Below, piece by piece: positions 1 through 10,114 of a stretch of 64,000 nt of DNA. This DNA comes from Roseitranquillus sp963749675 (GTDB lineage: Bacteria > Pseudomonadota > Alphaproteobacteria > Rhodobacterales > Rhodobacteraceae). The notes beneath the pieces were generated by a model. That model had not been told where the DNA came from and made no database searches. It saw nothing but the letters and a program-made list of their open reading frames with translations. A program made the translations under genes and the position numbers. Location: NCBI GenBank assembly GCA_963749675.1, contig CAVVNT010000009.1, positions 29,578 to 93,577 on the forward strand, written 5' to 3'. Within the stretch, counting starts at the first letter, position 1, and each line of letters opens with the position of its first letter.

Positions 1-712
1 CGTCCACGACGCTCCCGCGGGAGATGTTCACCAGCGTCCCGGCCGGCCCCAACGCAGCGATCACCCGCGCGTCGACCAGCCTGTCCGTTCCCTCGCCGCC
101 CGGAACCGCGACCACCAAGATGTCGGCCCACTCGGCCAGCGCGACGAGGGAGCTGTGGTACCGGTACCCCACGCACTTGTCGCTGCGCGCCATATACCCG
201 ATCTCCAGCCCGAAGGGCTCCGCCCGCGCGGCGATGGCATTCCCGATCCGGCCCAGTCCCAAAATGCCGAGGCGCTTGCCGCGAAGCGCCGAGGTCAGGC
301 CGAGCGGACCCTCCTGCCCCCACCGGCCGGAGCGCACGTAGGCGTCACCCGCAACCATGTTCCGCCGCGCGTTGATGACCAGGCCCAACGCGATATCGGC
401 GACGTCGTCGGTCAGCACGTCGGGCGTGTTCGTGACGACGGCTCCGTGATCGGTGCAGGCGTCGACGTCGATCTTGTCGTAGCCCACGCCGGACGAGGCA
501 ACGATCTCGAGCCTCGGCATCCGCTCGACCATGCCACGGGTCAGGCCCTTCCCTCCGGTGGTGGCGACGCCACGGATGCGCGGCCCGACCTCGGCTAGCA
601 GCGCGTCGGGATCGTCAGCCTGATCGTATCGGTGCAGATGGAACTCGCCGTCGATCTCGGCGATCTTGGTCGGCCGCGTAGTCCAGACCACGAGGATATC
701 CGGCTTTGTCAC
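1..712 (-). CDS. D-2-hydroxyacid dehydrogenase, NAD(P)-dependent (partial, runs off the window start)
   Basis: About 237 N-terminal codons are visible. The protein would reduce or oxidise a 2-hydroxy acid (glyoxylate/hydroxypyruvate reductase type) with NAD(P)H in the cytoplasm. The Rossmann motif GLGRIG lies at about residues 152-157, followed by the family signature NISRGSVVD near residue 230. The catalytic Glu and His lie beyond the window edge. The start is a GTG at 712, three bases after the stop of the ABC ATPase gene, so it is the last visible gene of the transporter operon. That position suggests it processes a 2-hydroxy or 2-keto acid from the imported substrate (inference). The frame is intact. 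The exact substrate cannot be read from the sequence. Confidence 0.9.
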   Translation of the reverse strand, partial: MTKPDILVVWTTRPTKIAEIDGEFHLHRYDQADDPDALLAEVGPRIRGVATTGGKGLTRGMVERMPRLEIVASSGVGYDKIDVDACTDHGAVVTNTPDVLTDDVADIALGLVINARRNMVAGDAYVRSGRWGQEGPLGLTSALRGKRLGILGLGRIGNAIAARAEPFGLEIGYMARSDKCVGYRYHSSLVALAEWADILVVAVPGGEGTDRLVDARVIAALGPAGTLVNISRGSVVD

Positions 713-715
713 GCG

Positions 716-2340
716 TTACGCCTCCTCGAGCTGTCGCGTGCGCCGCCGTTCGGCCTGGACCTCCGGGTCCGGGTCAAGGCTCGCGGCAAGCAACGCGCGG
801 GTATAGTCCTCTCGCGGGGCCTCGAAAATCTCCCGGACCGGCCCCTGCTCGACAATCCGTCCGCCCTGCATCACCACCACCCGGTGGGCGAAGTCGCGCA
901 CCAACGGCAGGTCGTGCGCGATGAAGAGGTAGCTGAGGCCCAGCTCGCGTTGCAGCCGCTGCAGGAGCTCCATCACCTGCGCCTGGATCGAGACGTCGAG
1001 CGCCGAGACCGCCTCGTCGCAGATGATGAGCTTCGGCTCGAGCGCGAGAGCGCGGGCGATCGCGATCCGTTGCCGCTGCCCGCCGGAGAACTGGTGCGGA
1101 TAGCGATGCGTGTGGCTCGGGTCGAGACCGACCTGCCTCAGGAGCTCCTGCACACGGTCGGCCCGCTTGTCCCTGGGAAGGATGTCGGGGTGGATCGCGA
1201 ATGCCTCTCCGATGATCCGGGCGACGGACATTCGCGGGTTCAGCGACTGCGTCGGGTCCTGGAACACCATCTGGATTTCGCGGCGGATCTTGAAGAGGTC
1301 CGAGGCTGGCATGGTCACCAGGTCGCGCCCGTTGTAGAGCGCCTCGCCCCCGCTCGCGTCTTCGAGCCTGAGCAGCGTCTTGGCCAGCGTCGACTTGCCG
1401 GAGCCGGACTTCGCCCACGATCGCCACCGTCTCGCCCGGCAAGACGGTCAGGCTGCAGGGCTTCATCGCCTCGAAGGAGCCGAAGGACTTGGAGAGGCCG
1501 TTGACCTCGAGGATCGGCCTGATGCCGGTGTCGAGGGGTGCGGCCATCTCGCCCGTGCCGGGCACGGCGCCGATCAGCTTCTTGGTGTAGGGGTGGGTTG
1601 GGTTCCGGTAGACCTGCGCCGCGCTGCCCGTCTCGACGATCTGGCCAGAGTTCATCACCACGACGCGGTCGGCGGTCTCGGCCACCACGCCCAGATCGTG
1701 GGTGATCAGCAGGAGGCCCATCCCCGTCTCCGCCTGCAGCTCCTCGAGCAGCGCCAGGATCTGCGCCTGCACCGTGACATCCAGCGCCGTCGTCGGCTCG
1801 TCCGCGATCAGGATGTCGGGCTTCAGCGCCAGCGCCATGGCGATCATCAGCCGCTGCCGCTGTCCGCCCGAGAACTGGTGCGGATAGGCGTCGATCTTGT
1901 TGTCCGCGTCGGGGATGCCGACCCGTTTCAGGAGCTCGAGCGTGCGCGCCCGGGCCTCGGCCCGCCGCTTGCCGTGGGCGGTCATCGTCTCGGCGATCTG
2001 GAAGCCGACCGTATAGACCGGGTTCAGGTGGCTGAGCGGATCCTGGAAGATCATCGCGATCTGCCGGCCGTTGATCTCGCGCCGCTCGTCCGCGCTCATC
2101 TGCAGCAGGTCCCTGCCGTTGAACAGGACCTCGCCCGAGACGATCTCGCCCGGCGGGCAGTCGATCAGGTTCATGATCGCCGAAGCCGACACCGACTTGC
2201 CCGACCCGCGACTCGCCCAGGATCGCCAGCGTCTCACCCCGGTCGAGATGCCAGTTCACGTCGCGGACGGCGTGGACCGTGCCTTGCGCGGTATGGAAGT
2301 CGACCGTCAGGTTGCGGACCTCGAGCAGATGGTCGGTCAT
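716..2340 (-). CDS. Peptide/nickel-type ABC transporter ATP-binding protein, fused double ABC domain (two apparent frameshifts)
   Basis: This is one polypeptide with two ABC domains (DppD-like then DppF-like), which would energise the permease pair encoded upstream. Both halves show the signature SGGQRQR and Walker B motifs (ILIADEP in the first, LIICDEA in the second). Each Walker A (GESGSGKS) is broken by an extra base, near 2210 and near 1408. Removing the two bases turns 1,625 nt into exactly 541 codons, the normal size for this fused family. The start at 2340 overlaps the permease stop as ATGA. Because both breaks are clean single insertions with no other damage, I think they are sequence errors rather than decay. 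Confidence 0.85.
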
Positions 2341-3268
2341 CTCTTCTTCCTTGCGATCTCAAGACGCCACCGCTGCACCGGATCAAGGGCCGTGCGCATC
2401 CAGTTCGACAAGAGGTTGAGCGAGAGGGTCGTGAGGATGATCGCGAGACCGGGGAAGAACGACAGCCACCAGGCCGTAGTCAGGTATGACCGGCCCTGCG
2501 ATACCATCAGGCCCCACGTGATCTCGGGCGGCTGGATGCCGATGCCGAGAAAGCTGCAGCGAGCTCTCCGCCAGCATCACGAAGGCGAAATCGAGCGTCG
2601 CGATCGTGACCAGCGTCGGGAAGATCACCGGCAGGATGTGGCGGAACACGATCCTGCCCGTGGAGGCGCCCATCACCCTGGCGGCCTGCACGAACATCCG
2701 CTCGCGGATCTCCAGCACCTCGGCCCGCGAGGTCCGCAGGTAGATCGGGATCCGCGTGATGGCCAGGACGATGACCAGGTTCCCGACCGACGGGCGACAG
2801 CATGTAGAGGACGATGACCGCGAGCAGCAGCGACGGAAACGACATGATGACGTCGGCGAGCCGCATGATGACCTGGCTCGGCCACTTCGACGTGTACCCC
2901 GCGACGAGACCCAGCAGCGTGCCGATCACCGAGCGCGCAGACGACGGCACCTGCCGCGACCATGATCGTGTTCTGCGCCGCGACGATGATCCGCGCCAGC
3001 AGCGGCCGGCCCAGCGCGTCGCCGCCAAGCCAGAACAGCCAGTTCCGCGAGAAGTCGAACGGCGGCGCGTTGCGGCCGCGCAGGTCCTGCTCGGTCGCCG
3101 CATCTCCCAGCAGCATCGGACCGAAGATCGCGCAGAAGACGACGAGGGCCAGGAAGATCGCGGCGCAGAACGCGAACTTGTCGCGCCAGAGCATGCGCAG
3201 CATCTGCACGGCAGCCCGCGGCGGGTCGGCTTGGCCAGGGACGGAATGTCGACGTCTGTCGACGCCAT
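2337..3268 (-). CDS. Peptide/nickel-type ABC transporter permease, DppC family (four apparent frameshifts)
   Basis: Inner-membrane permease subunit. The recognisable order is an N-terminal cytoplasmic leader, a first membrane span (FCAAIFLALVVFCAIFG), the conserved GTDALGRD-like segment (here GGDALGRPLLAR), the GLVAGY region, and a C-terminal EAA-type loop (VQAARVMGAS). It ends with the usual permease tail before TGA at 2337-2339. The frame breaks near 3225, 2940, 2795 and 2562: one apparent missing base and three extra bases. Correcting them gives about 309 residues, the usual DppC size. The gene sits between the DppB-type gene (3-bp gap) and the ATPase gene (ATGA overlap). Confidence 0.8.
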
Positions 3269-3271
3269 GGC

Positions 3272-4187
3272 TCAGTACCGGATGCGCGGATCGAGCACCG
3301 CATAGAGGATGTCGATGAGAAGGTTCATCAGGAAGATCGCGACCGCGGTAACCATGATCGCCGCCAGAACGACGGTGAAGTCGCGCTGCAGGATGGAGTC
3401 GATCATCAGCTTGCCGATGCCGGGAAAGCCGAAGATCGTCTCCACTACGACGGCGCCGTTCAGGATCCCCGCGGCCTGGTCGCCGATCACGGTGATGACC
3501 GGCAGCATGGCGTTGCGGAGCGCGTGGACGAAGATGATCGGGCGGTTCCTGCACGCCCTTGGCGCGGGCCGTCTTGACGTAGGCCGACGACAGCGCGGTG
3601 ATCATCGATCCTCGGACGACCTGCAGGATCAGCCCGAACGGCCGGATGAACAGGACCGCAACGGGCATGATCCAGTGCCACGGCGTTCCTGTCCCCGACG
3701 TCGGCAGCCAGCCGAAGTTCACCGACAAGAGTACGATCGCGACGATGGCGATCCAGAAATCGGGCGCGCTGGCGCCGATCAGTGAGAAGAACGTGGCGAT
3801 CCGGTCGAAGACGCCGCCGACGTGGAATGCCGCGAGCGAACCGAAGACGATCGCTGCAACCGTCACCAGGGTCATGGTGATCGCCGCCAGCCACAGCGTC
3901 CAGACGAAGGCCTGCAGCACTACGTCGATTGCGGGGGCATTGCGCCGGATCGACATGCCGAAGTCGAACTGCACGAGGTCGCCCATGTAGCTGAAGAACT
4001 GGACGATCAGCGGGTCATTAAGCCCGTGAAGCTCGCGGAACTGCGCGCGCGCCTCGAGCGAGGCGTCGAGCGGCAGGTAAAGTGACGTGGGGTCTCCGGT
4101 CAGTCGGCTCAGGAAGAAGACCAGGATGACGAGCCCGACCAGAGAGATGGCGCTCGCGACCGCGCGTTTTCCGAGGAATGCTCTCAT
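3272..4187 (-). CDS. Peptide/nickel-type ABC transporter permease, DppB family (one apparent frameshift)
   Basis: Inner-membrane permease partner of the DppC-type protein. It begins with a hydrophobic span (AISLVGLVILVFFLSRL), then the periplasmic ELHGLNDPL region typical of DppB, more spans, the YVKTARAKG EAA loop near the middle and the ending ILYAVLDPRIRY. An extra base near 3548, just after ARAKG, shifts the frame. Removal gives 305 codons, the normal size. It lies 56 bp after the binding-protein gene, and a hairpin occupies that gap. Confidence 0.88.
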
Positions 4188-4209
4188 GGCGCCCTCCTTG
4201 CCGAGAAAC

Positions 4210-4233
4210 GGGGGCCGCCCCGAGGCGGCCCCC
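4210..4233 (-). terminator. Intercistronic hairpin between binding-protein and permease genes
   Basis: A perfect 10-bp stem (GGGGGCCGCC paired with GGCGGCCCCC) with a 4-base loop follows the binding-protein stop codon. There is no clear U-tract. In ABC operons such a stem commonly protects or attenuates the transcript so that the binding protein is made in excess; that role is inferred. Confidence 0.6.
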
Positions 4234-4243
4234 GAAGGCAGGC

Positions 4244-5752
4244 TTACTTGAAGCCGATCTGCTGCAGCTGCAGCTCGCTGTTGGTCTTGATCGTCGGCGT
4301 GAAGTCGAGCCGCGGGTTGACCCGGCTGAAGCCAACCATGTGCCAGAGCAGCACATCGGCAGCCACGTCGTCATTGATGTAGGCGAAAAGCGCGCTCCAC
4401 AGCTGTTCGCGCTCGTCGCCAGTGGCGGCGGTCGCGTCGGCGATCATCTGGTCGATCTGCGCGTCCTCGATACCGGACTGCAGGCCCTCAGAGGCGTACT
4501 TGAAGTACATTGAGAAAACCGGGTCGCCGTTGGCGTTGTCATGCATCGCGCCGACGATCATTGGCCCGCGGTCCTCGGCGAAGGGCTTGGAGTAGAAGTT
4601 CTCCCACTCCGCGACCTCGGTCATCCGCAGGTTCATGTTGAAGCCGACGTCCTGGAACATGGCGAGCAGCGCCTCCATGGTCTCGGTGACGTTGCCCCAC
4701 TGTTCGGTGCGGCCGATCAGCGTGATCTCGGCATCGACATCGACGCCGTCGGCCCTGGCTTCCTCGAGCAGCGCCTTGGCCTGATCGGGGTCGTAGGGAT
4801 ACGGCGCGAGCTCCTGGTTGTAGCCCAGCGTCGACGGCGGCGTCATGCCGGTCGCGAGCAGCGTGCCCTCGGCCAGGATGGTGCCGACGAACGCCTCGCG
4901 GTCGACCGCGTAGTTCAGCGCCTTGCGCACCCGCACGTCGTCGAGAGGTGCAGTGGTGGCGTCGACCCTGAGGTACACGGTCTCGGAGTTCGGGTACGAG
5001 AAGTCCATGTCTGGGTTCGTCGCATCCTGCACCGCGATGTTCGGCGCGATGTCCGCCTCGCCCGTCTCGACCATCGCGGCACGGACCGCGCTCTCGGACC
5101 GGAAGACATAGGTCGCCGACTGCACCGCAGGCTGCTCGCCCCAGTAGTCGGGATATGCCGAGACCTTGATGTTCTGCCCGACATTGTACTCGTCGAACGT
5201 GTAGGGCCCGGTCCCGATCGGCTGGTCGACGAACGCGTCCATCGGTGCCTCTGCGGGGACGACGGTCACGGTCGACATCAGGAGCGGCAGTATCGGCTGA
5301 GCCGGGTCCGCCGTGATGTCGATCGTCGTGTCGTCCACGACCTCTGTCGTCAGCTCCATGCCGCCGAAGAACTTGGCGCCGATCTCGCAGACGATCTGGT
5401 CGGACTTGATCCGCGCGATCGAGTGGGCGACGTCCTCCGACGTGAAGTCCGATCCGTCGTGGAACGTCGCACCCTCGCGCAAATGAAAGCGCCAGGTGCC
5501 GTCGCCCATGTCTTCCCAGCTCTCGGCGAGGCGCGGCTGCAGGCCCTCGCCGGGCAACAGCTCGGTCACCGTCTCGGAGACGTTCTGCAGTATCACGCGG
5601 CCGATGTTCGAGCGCGAAGCCATGCAGGGCTCAACCACGTCGAGCTCTTCGGACAGCACGACCGTGACCGAATCGTCCTGCGCTGCGACAGGTACTGCAA
5701 ACGCGGTCGCCGCCAGCAGTACCGCCGTTGCCTTTAGGATCTTCTGGGTCAT
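4244..5752 (-). CDS. Peptide ABC transporter periplasmic substrate-binding protein, SBP family 5
   Basis: Intact 502-residue protein with a Sec signal peptide (MTQKILKATAV...FAVPVAAQ, cleavage near residue 24). The mature protein has the family-5 order: an N-terminal LAESWEDMGDGTWRFHLREG region, the central LNYAVDRE segment and a C-terminal lobe. It would capture oligopeptides or similar polar solutes in the periplasm and deliver them to the downstream permeases. The ATG at 5752 is preceded by AAGGGAGG, which fixes the start. It is the first gene of the minus-strand operon and is divergent from a LysR gene with an operator between them, so regulation by that LysR protein is likely. Confidence 0.93.
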   Translation of the reverse strand: MTQKILKATAVLLAATAFAVPVAAQDDSVTVVLSEELDVVEPCMASRSNIGRVILQNVSETVTELLPGEGLQPRLAESWEDMGDGTWRFHLREGATFHDGSDFTSEDVAHSIARIKSDQIVCEIGAKFFGGMELTTEVVDDTTIDITADPAQPILPLLMSTVTVVPAEAPMDAFVDQPIGTGPYTFDEYNVGQNIKVSAYPDYWGEQPAVQSATYVFRSESAVRAAMVETGEADIAPNIAVQDATNPDMDFSYPNSETVYLRVDATTAPLDDVRVRKALNYAVDREAFVGTILAEGTLLATGMTPPSTLGYNQELAPYPYDPDQAKALLEEARADGVDVDAEITLIGRTEQWGNVTETMEALLAMFQDVGFNMNLRMTEVAEWENFYSKPFAEDRGPMIVGAMHDNANGDPVFSMYFKYASEGLQSGIEDAQIDQMIADATAATGDEREQLWSALFAYINDDVAADVLLWHMVGFSRVNPRLDFTPTIKTNSELQLQQIGFK

Positions 5753-5887
5753 TGATTGCCTCCCTTGCCCAGTGAGTGCCGCCCCTCCAGCGGCAAAAGC
5801 GCCATCCTGGCCCTTCCGGCCAATTGTGGATGTCGAGGAATGATCGTGTTTGGCTCGCGCCGTGTGAATTCCAAATGTGGATCGATT

Positions 5888-5906
5888 TGATACAAGAACT
5901 GTATCA
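5888..5906. promoter_or_regulatory. LysR-type binding site in the divergent promoter region
   Basis: A perfect inverted repeat TGATACA-N5-TGTATCA. Its core ATAC-N7-GTAT satisfies the T-N11-A rule for LysR-type regulators. It lies 27 bp before the LysR start codon and about 136 bp before the divergent transporter gene. Autoregulation and control of the transporter operon are inferred. Confidence 0.7.
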
Positions 5907-5932
5907 CTCGCGGCGCCGGAGGTCCGGACGAC

Positions 5933-6847
5933 ATGGCTCACACGTTCGAGTTCTTTCAGCTCCGCTGCTTCGTCGCCGTCGCTGAGGAGCTGAACTTTCG
6001 CCGCGCCGCGGAGCGTCTGAACATGACGCAGCCGCCCCTGTCCCGGCAGATCCGGCTGCTCGAGGACCGGGTCGGCGTGAAGCTGTTCGATCGCACGAAC
6101 CGTCGCGTCCGCCTCACCTCGGCTGGCGAGGACTTCTTCGCCAACGCGATCGACATCCTGCAACGGGCCGAGCACGCCGTGCTCACCGCCCGGCAGGCCG
6201 AGCGCGGTGAGATCGGGTCCGTCGCCATGGGCTTCGTCCCTTCGGCGTCGCTCGAATTCATTCCGCGCATCGTCGGGGCCATCGCCGCGGCGCTTCCCGA
6301 CGTCACCTTCAGCCCGACCGAGATGATGAGCTACGAGATCGTCGAGGCGCTGCGCTCCGGCCGCCTTGACATCGGATTGACCAGGATGGCCGGCCGTGGC
6401 GACGAGATCACCTGCCGCCGCGCCGTCAGCGAGCCCTTCGTTCTGGCGGTTCCGGCAGACCATCCGCTGGCCCGCCAGGCCGAAGTCACCGCCTCGGACC
6501 TCGACGGGGCACCGTTCGTCGCCTACTCGGCCGACCGCGGCGGGTACCTCCGCGAGGTCCAGTCGGGGCTCTTTGCCAGCCTCGGCATTGCGCCGCGGAC
6601 GATGCAGGAGGTCAGCCAGACGCACTCCGTCCTCGCCCTCGTCAACCGCGGGATCGGCGTGGCACTCGTCCCCGCCTCGGCGTGCGCGATGCGGATGGAC
6701 AATCTCGCATACCGCCCGATCGACCTGCCCTCGCGGTTCCGCTCCGACCTCTATCTCGCGTTCGGGCCCAAGCGCCGCTCCTCCGCGATTCACCAGCGGG
6801 TCACCACGGTGATCCTCGACGAGCTCGCCGACATCTCCCCTTTCTGA
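5933..6847 (+). CDS. LysR family transcriptional regulator
   Basis: Intact 304-residue regulator. The N-terminal winged helix-turn-helix is plain (FVAVAEELNFRRAAERLNM...LSRQIRLLEDRVGVKLFDR, residues about 10-50). An effector-binding domain of periplasmic-binding-protein fold follows from about residue 92. The ATG at 5933 has a GGAGG ribosome site a few bases upstream. It is transcribed away from the peptide transporter operon across a LysR box and probably controls that operon. The effector is unknown. Confidence 0.92.
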   Translation: MAHTFEFFQLRCFVAVAEELNFRRAAERLNMTQPPLSRQIRLLEDRVGVKLFDRTNRRVRLTSAGEDFFANAIDILQRAEHAVLTARQAERGEIGSVAMGFVPSASLEFIPRIVGAIAAALPDVTFSPTEMMSYEIVEALRSGRLDIGLTRMAGRGDEITCRRAVSEPFVLAVPADHPLARQAEVTASDLDGAPFVAYSADRGGYLREVQSGLFASLGIAPRTMQEVSQTHSVLALVNRGIGVALVPASACAMRMDNLAYRPIDLPSRFRSDLYLAFGPKRRSSAIHQRVTTVILDELADISPF

Positions 6848-6864
6848 CCGAAGCCGCGCCGCCG

Positions 6865-7818
6865 TCATATCTCGCGCTCCGGCCGCCGCCGCGCCGTCCG
6901 CGCCATCATCAGTGTGGCAGCAAAGATCACCGCGCCGCCGACCCACGTCGTGACCGGCACCGTCTGCCCGAAGAGAATGAACGCCAGCGCCGCCACGATC
7001 GGCAGCCGCAGGAAGTCGATCGGAACGATCAGAGACGCCTCGGCCAGCGAGAAGGCCCGCGTCACCATCCCCATGTTCAGTGCGCCGAGCGCCCCTTGCA
7101 GGGCCAGCAGAAACCACTGCCCCAGCGTCGGCGGCGTCCAGAACAGGAGCGCCGGCACCAGCGCGATGGGGGCGGTCAGGATCAGGTTCCACGCCACCAG
7201 CGTTTCGGTGCTGTCGCGTCCCGACATCGGCTTCAGCATCAGCTGGATGACCGCCGTCAGCGCCGCGCCCAGCAGCGCAAAGAGCAGTCCCGCCGACACC
7301 CCCCCCTGACCCGGCCGCAGCACGAACATCACCCCGAGAAAGCCGACGGCGACCGCGAGCACACGCATCGTCCGCGGACTTTCCGACAGAAACAGCCATG
7401 CCCCGACCGTCACGAAGATCGGCGCCGCGAATGCGATCGCCGTGACGTCCGCCAGCGGCGACAGCGCGAAGGCCGCGAAGAACGACACAAGAGAAGCAAG
7501 CTTGAGCGCCGCCCGCAGCAGGTGCAGAAATCGGTAGTTTGACTGCAGCATCGACGGACGCGACAGAATCCACGGCGCAACGATGAGCAGCCCGAACAGC
7601 GAACGCGTGAAGCCGATGACGAATGGGTGCACGTCGGGCGAGACCTGCCGAACGATCACCGCGTCGACCGCGCCGAACAGCGCGACGAGCAGCATGAGCC
7701 CCACCCCGACCAGTGCTGCGCGTTCGCTGTCGATTATGCGTTGCGGCGGCACTGCCTCTCCTGTTCCGACGGGACCGAAGTCCTCAGGCTGTCGCGTGGA
7801 CGACGGGTAATGTCTCAA
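6865..7818 (-). CDS. EamA/DMT family transporter
   Basis: Intact 317-residue integral membrane protein with about ten hydrophobic segments arranged as two EamA repeats (residues about 35-165 and 175-305). Members of the drug/metabolite transporter superfamily export or import amino acids, nucleotides or other small metabolites across the inner membrane; the substrate here cannot be told. It is convergent with the LysR gene (17-bp gap) and divergent from the catabolic block starting at 8018, with which it may share the AT-rich 200-bp promoter region. Confidence 0.85.
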   Translation of the reverse strand: MRHYPSSTRQPEDFGPVGTGEAVPPQRIIDSERAALVGVGLMLLVALFGAVDAVIVRQVSPDVHPFVIGFTRSLFGLLIVAPWILSRPSMLQSNYRFLHLLRAALKLASLVSFFAAFALSPLADVTAIAFAAPIFVTVGAWLFLSESPRTMRVLAVAVGFLGVMFVLRPGQGGVSAGLLFALLGAALTAVIQLMLKPMSGRDSTETLVAWNLILTAPIALVPALLFWTPPTLGQWFLLALQGALGALNMGMVTRAFSLAEASLIVPIDFLRLPIVAALAFILFGQTVPVTTWVGGAVIFAATLMMARTARRRPEREI

Positions 7819-7953
7819 GAACTTGCTGATGTGTCAACTTTTACTGTGAAGAACGGAACCAGCAAAACTGATTGGACGGATAAACCGTTTTATTTCATAA
7901 GCCTAAAGACAGTCTTTCAGCCCGATGGATCCTTGGTAGGATGATTACAACTT

Positions 7954-7969
7954 GACAACTATGTTTGTC
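7954..7969. promoter_or_regulatory. Candidate operator in an AT-rich divergent promoter region
   Basis: The 7819-8017 gap is visibly richer in A and T than the genes around it and contains the inverted repeat GACAA-N6-TTGTC about 50 bp before the propeller-protein gene. It could bind the GntR regulator encoded at 12134-12883. The repeat is short and the assignment is tentative. Confidence 0.3.
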
Positions 7970-8017
7970 CAGAGCAACGATCATGCCGAATCCAGCAGGT
8001 TTGACGAGGGGCACGTG

Positions 8018-9178
8018 ATGGCAGATGACGCGGAAGCAGTCCTCCGGCCCGACCGGATCGCGGAAGCAATGGACGGGCGCCTCCGCGAGGCCCCGGATGG
8101 GCGCGAGGAAGCTCTCCTGCCCTCGCCCTGCGTGCAGAACCACGCGGCCTTCCTCGCCCGCGGCGAGGACGCCCTGCACTGCCTCTGGTTCGGCGGCTCG
8201 CTCGAAGGCAAGTCCGACATCTCGATCCACCGCTCCACCCTCGGCCCCGACGGCTGGACCCCGGCCGTGCAGCTCTCTCACGATCGTGCCCGCTCTGAAC
8301 AGAACCCGGTCCAGTTCGACGCCCCTGACGGCCGTCGCCTCATCCTCCACACCGCGCAAGAGGGTGGCAATCAGGACGCTTGCCTCGTCCGCATGCGAGA
8401 GGAGGGGCAACCGCCGCGCGACCTGCGGCTGCCCCCAGGCACATTCATCCGCGGCGCCATCCGTATCCGTGACGACGGCGCCTGGCTGTTGCCGCTCTTC
8501 CGCTGCGTCCCGCAGCCCGGCGCCCGCTGGACCGGCAGCCACGACACCGCCGCCGTCGCGATCAGCGCCGACGAAGGCCGGACGTGGCGCGAGGTCGAGG
8601 TCCCCGGATCCATCGGATGCGTCCACATGACCCTCGTGCCCGTCGGCGGCGACCGCCTCGCCGCGTTCTATCGCCGCCGCCAGGCCGACTTCGTCCACCG
8701 CTCCGAGAGCGCCGACGGCGGCGAAACCTGGTCCGCGCCCCAACCCACCGACGTCCCCAACAACAACTCGTCGATCTGCGCCATCCGCCTCCGCGATGGC
8801 CGCGTCGCCATGGTCTGCAACCCGGTCAATGCCGCGATGCACCCCGACGCCCGCCGCGCCTCGCTCTACGACGAACTCGGCGACGGCGACGCCCGCCCCA
8901 ACGCCGAAGGCGGCTGCGAACCCGTCTGGGGCGTTCCGCGCGCGCCCCTCGGGCTCTGCCTCTCCGACGACGGCGGGCGCACCTTCGCGCGTCGCATCAC
9001 CATCGACGACAGCCCCGGCACCTGCCTCTCGAACAACAGCGTCGACGGCGAAAACAAGGAGCTTTCCTATCCCTCCGTTGCCGAGGGACCGGACGGCACC
9101 ATCGACATCGCCTACACCTACTTCCGCCGCGCGATCAAACACGTCCGCCTGGCGCCCGGATGGATCGACACGCAATGA
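8018..9178 (+). CDS. Sialidase-like / BNR Asp-box beta-propeller protein (cytoplasmic)
   Basis: An intact protein of about 386 residues with at least three Asp-box motifs of the S-x-D-x-G-x-T-W/F type: SADEGRTW (about 183-190), SADGGETW (about 231-238) and SDDGGRTF (about 337). This is the hallmark of six-bladed sialidase-fold propellers. No signal peptide is seen, so it should act in the cytoplasm. An upstream in-frame ATG at 7961 exists, but the ATG at 8018 follows a GAGGGG sequence and fits better. The stop overlaps the next start as ATGA, so it is translationally coupled to the PdxA-like gene. Family members include sialidases and sugar-acid hydrolases or lyases; the reaction here is unknown. 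Confidence 0.7.
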   Translation: MADDAEAVLRPDRIAEAMDGRLREAPDGREEALLPSPCVQNHAAFLARGEDALHCLWFGGSLEGKSDISIHRSTLGPDGWTPAVQLSHDRARSEQNPVQFDAPDGRRLILHTAQEGGNQDACLVRMREEGQPPRDLRLPPGTFIRGAIRIRDDGAWLLPLFRCVPQPGARWTGSHDTAAVAISADEGRTWREVEVPGSIGCVHMTLVPVGGDRLAAFYRRRQADFVHRSESADGGETWSAPQPTDVPNNNSSICAIRLRDGRVAMVCNPVNAAMHPDARRASLYDELGDGDARPNAEGGCEPVWGVPRAPLGLCLSDDGGRTFARRITIDDSPGTCLSNNSVDGENKELSYPSVAEGPDGTIDIAYTYFRRAIKHVRLAPGWIDTQ

Positions 9179-10114
9179 TCGGCATCACCATGGGCGATCC
9201 CGCCGGGGTCGGCCCCGAGATCACCATCAAGGCCGTCGCCGAGATGGGCCCCGACGACCGGGCGCAAACCCGCATCTTCGGCTGCCGCGCCACCCTCGAC
9301 GCTGCGGCGCAGGCCATCGGTATCCCGCCTCCCCGACGTCGCCGTCACCGATCTGCCCGTCAACGGGGGGCCCCTAGCCTTCGGCAAGGCCGACCCCCGC
9401 GCCGGCGACGCCGCCTTCCGCTTCATCGAGGCCGCCGTCCGCGCGGCGCAGGCGGGCGAGATCGGCTGCATCGTCACCGCGCCGATCAACAAGGCCGCCC
9501 TCAACGCCGCCGGCCACCACTACGACGGCCACACCGGGATGCTCGCCGCACTCACCGGCCAGAAAAAGGCGTGGATGCTCCTCGCCTCCGACCGGCTCAA
9601 GGTCGTCCACGTCTCGACCCATGTCAGCCTCCGCGACGCCATCACACGCGCCACTCCCGACACCGTCCTTGCCACCATCCGCACCGGTCATGAGCACCTG
9701 CAGCGCATCGGCATCGCCGCCCCGCGCATCGCGGTCGCCGGCATCAATCCGCATTGCGGCGAAGGCGGCCTCTTCGGCACCGAGGACGACGAGCAGATCG
9801 TCCCCGCCGTGAAACAGGCCCAGGCCGAAGGCATCGACGTCCAGGGCCCGATCCCCGCCGACACCGTGTTCCACCGCGCCTACAACGGCGCCTTCGACCT
9901 CGTCGTCGCGCAATACCACGACCAGGGGCACATCCCGATCAAGCTCGTCGCCTTCGACACCGCGGTGAACGTCTCGCTGGGCCTGCCGATCGACCGCACC
10001 TCGGTCGACCACGGCACCGCCTTCGACATCGCCGGCCAGGGAATCGCCAAGCACGACAACATGAACGCGGCCATCGCCTACGCCCGCCGCCTGACCGCCG
10101 GGAGGACCGAGTGA
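9175..10114 (+). CDS. PdxA family dehydrogenase, PdxA2-type (4-phospho-threonate/erythronate dehydrogenase) (one apparent frameshift)
   Basis: It carries the PdxA signatures MGDPAGVGPEI at the N-terminus, HYDGHTGML in the middle and YHDQGHIPIK near the C-terminus, which supply the metal and phosphate ligands. One extra base near 9325 breaks the frame; without it the gene has 313 codons, close to family size. PdxA itself makes vitamin B6 from 4-phosphohydroxythreonine, but PdxA2 paralogues next to DUF1537 kinases oxidise 4-phosphothreonate or 4-phosphoerythronate (established for the D-threonate/D-erythronate routes). The DUF1537 kinase gene nearby (12883-13908) supports the PdxA2 reading. Confidence 0.8.

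Noticed and set aside
4244..7573. A minus-strand reading frame of about 1,100 codons
   Set aside because: The real part is the binding protein (ATG at 5752). The upstream portion is antisense to the LysR gene and out of frame with the EamA gene.
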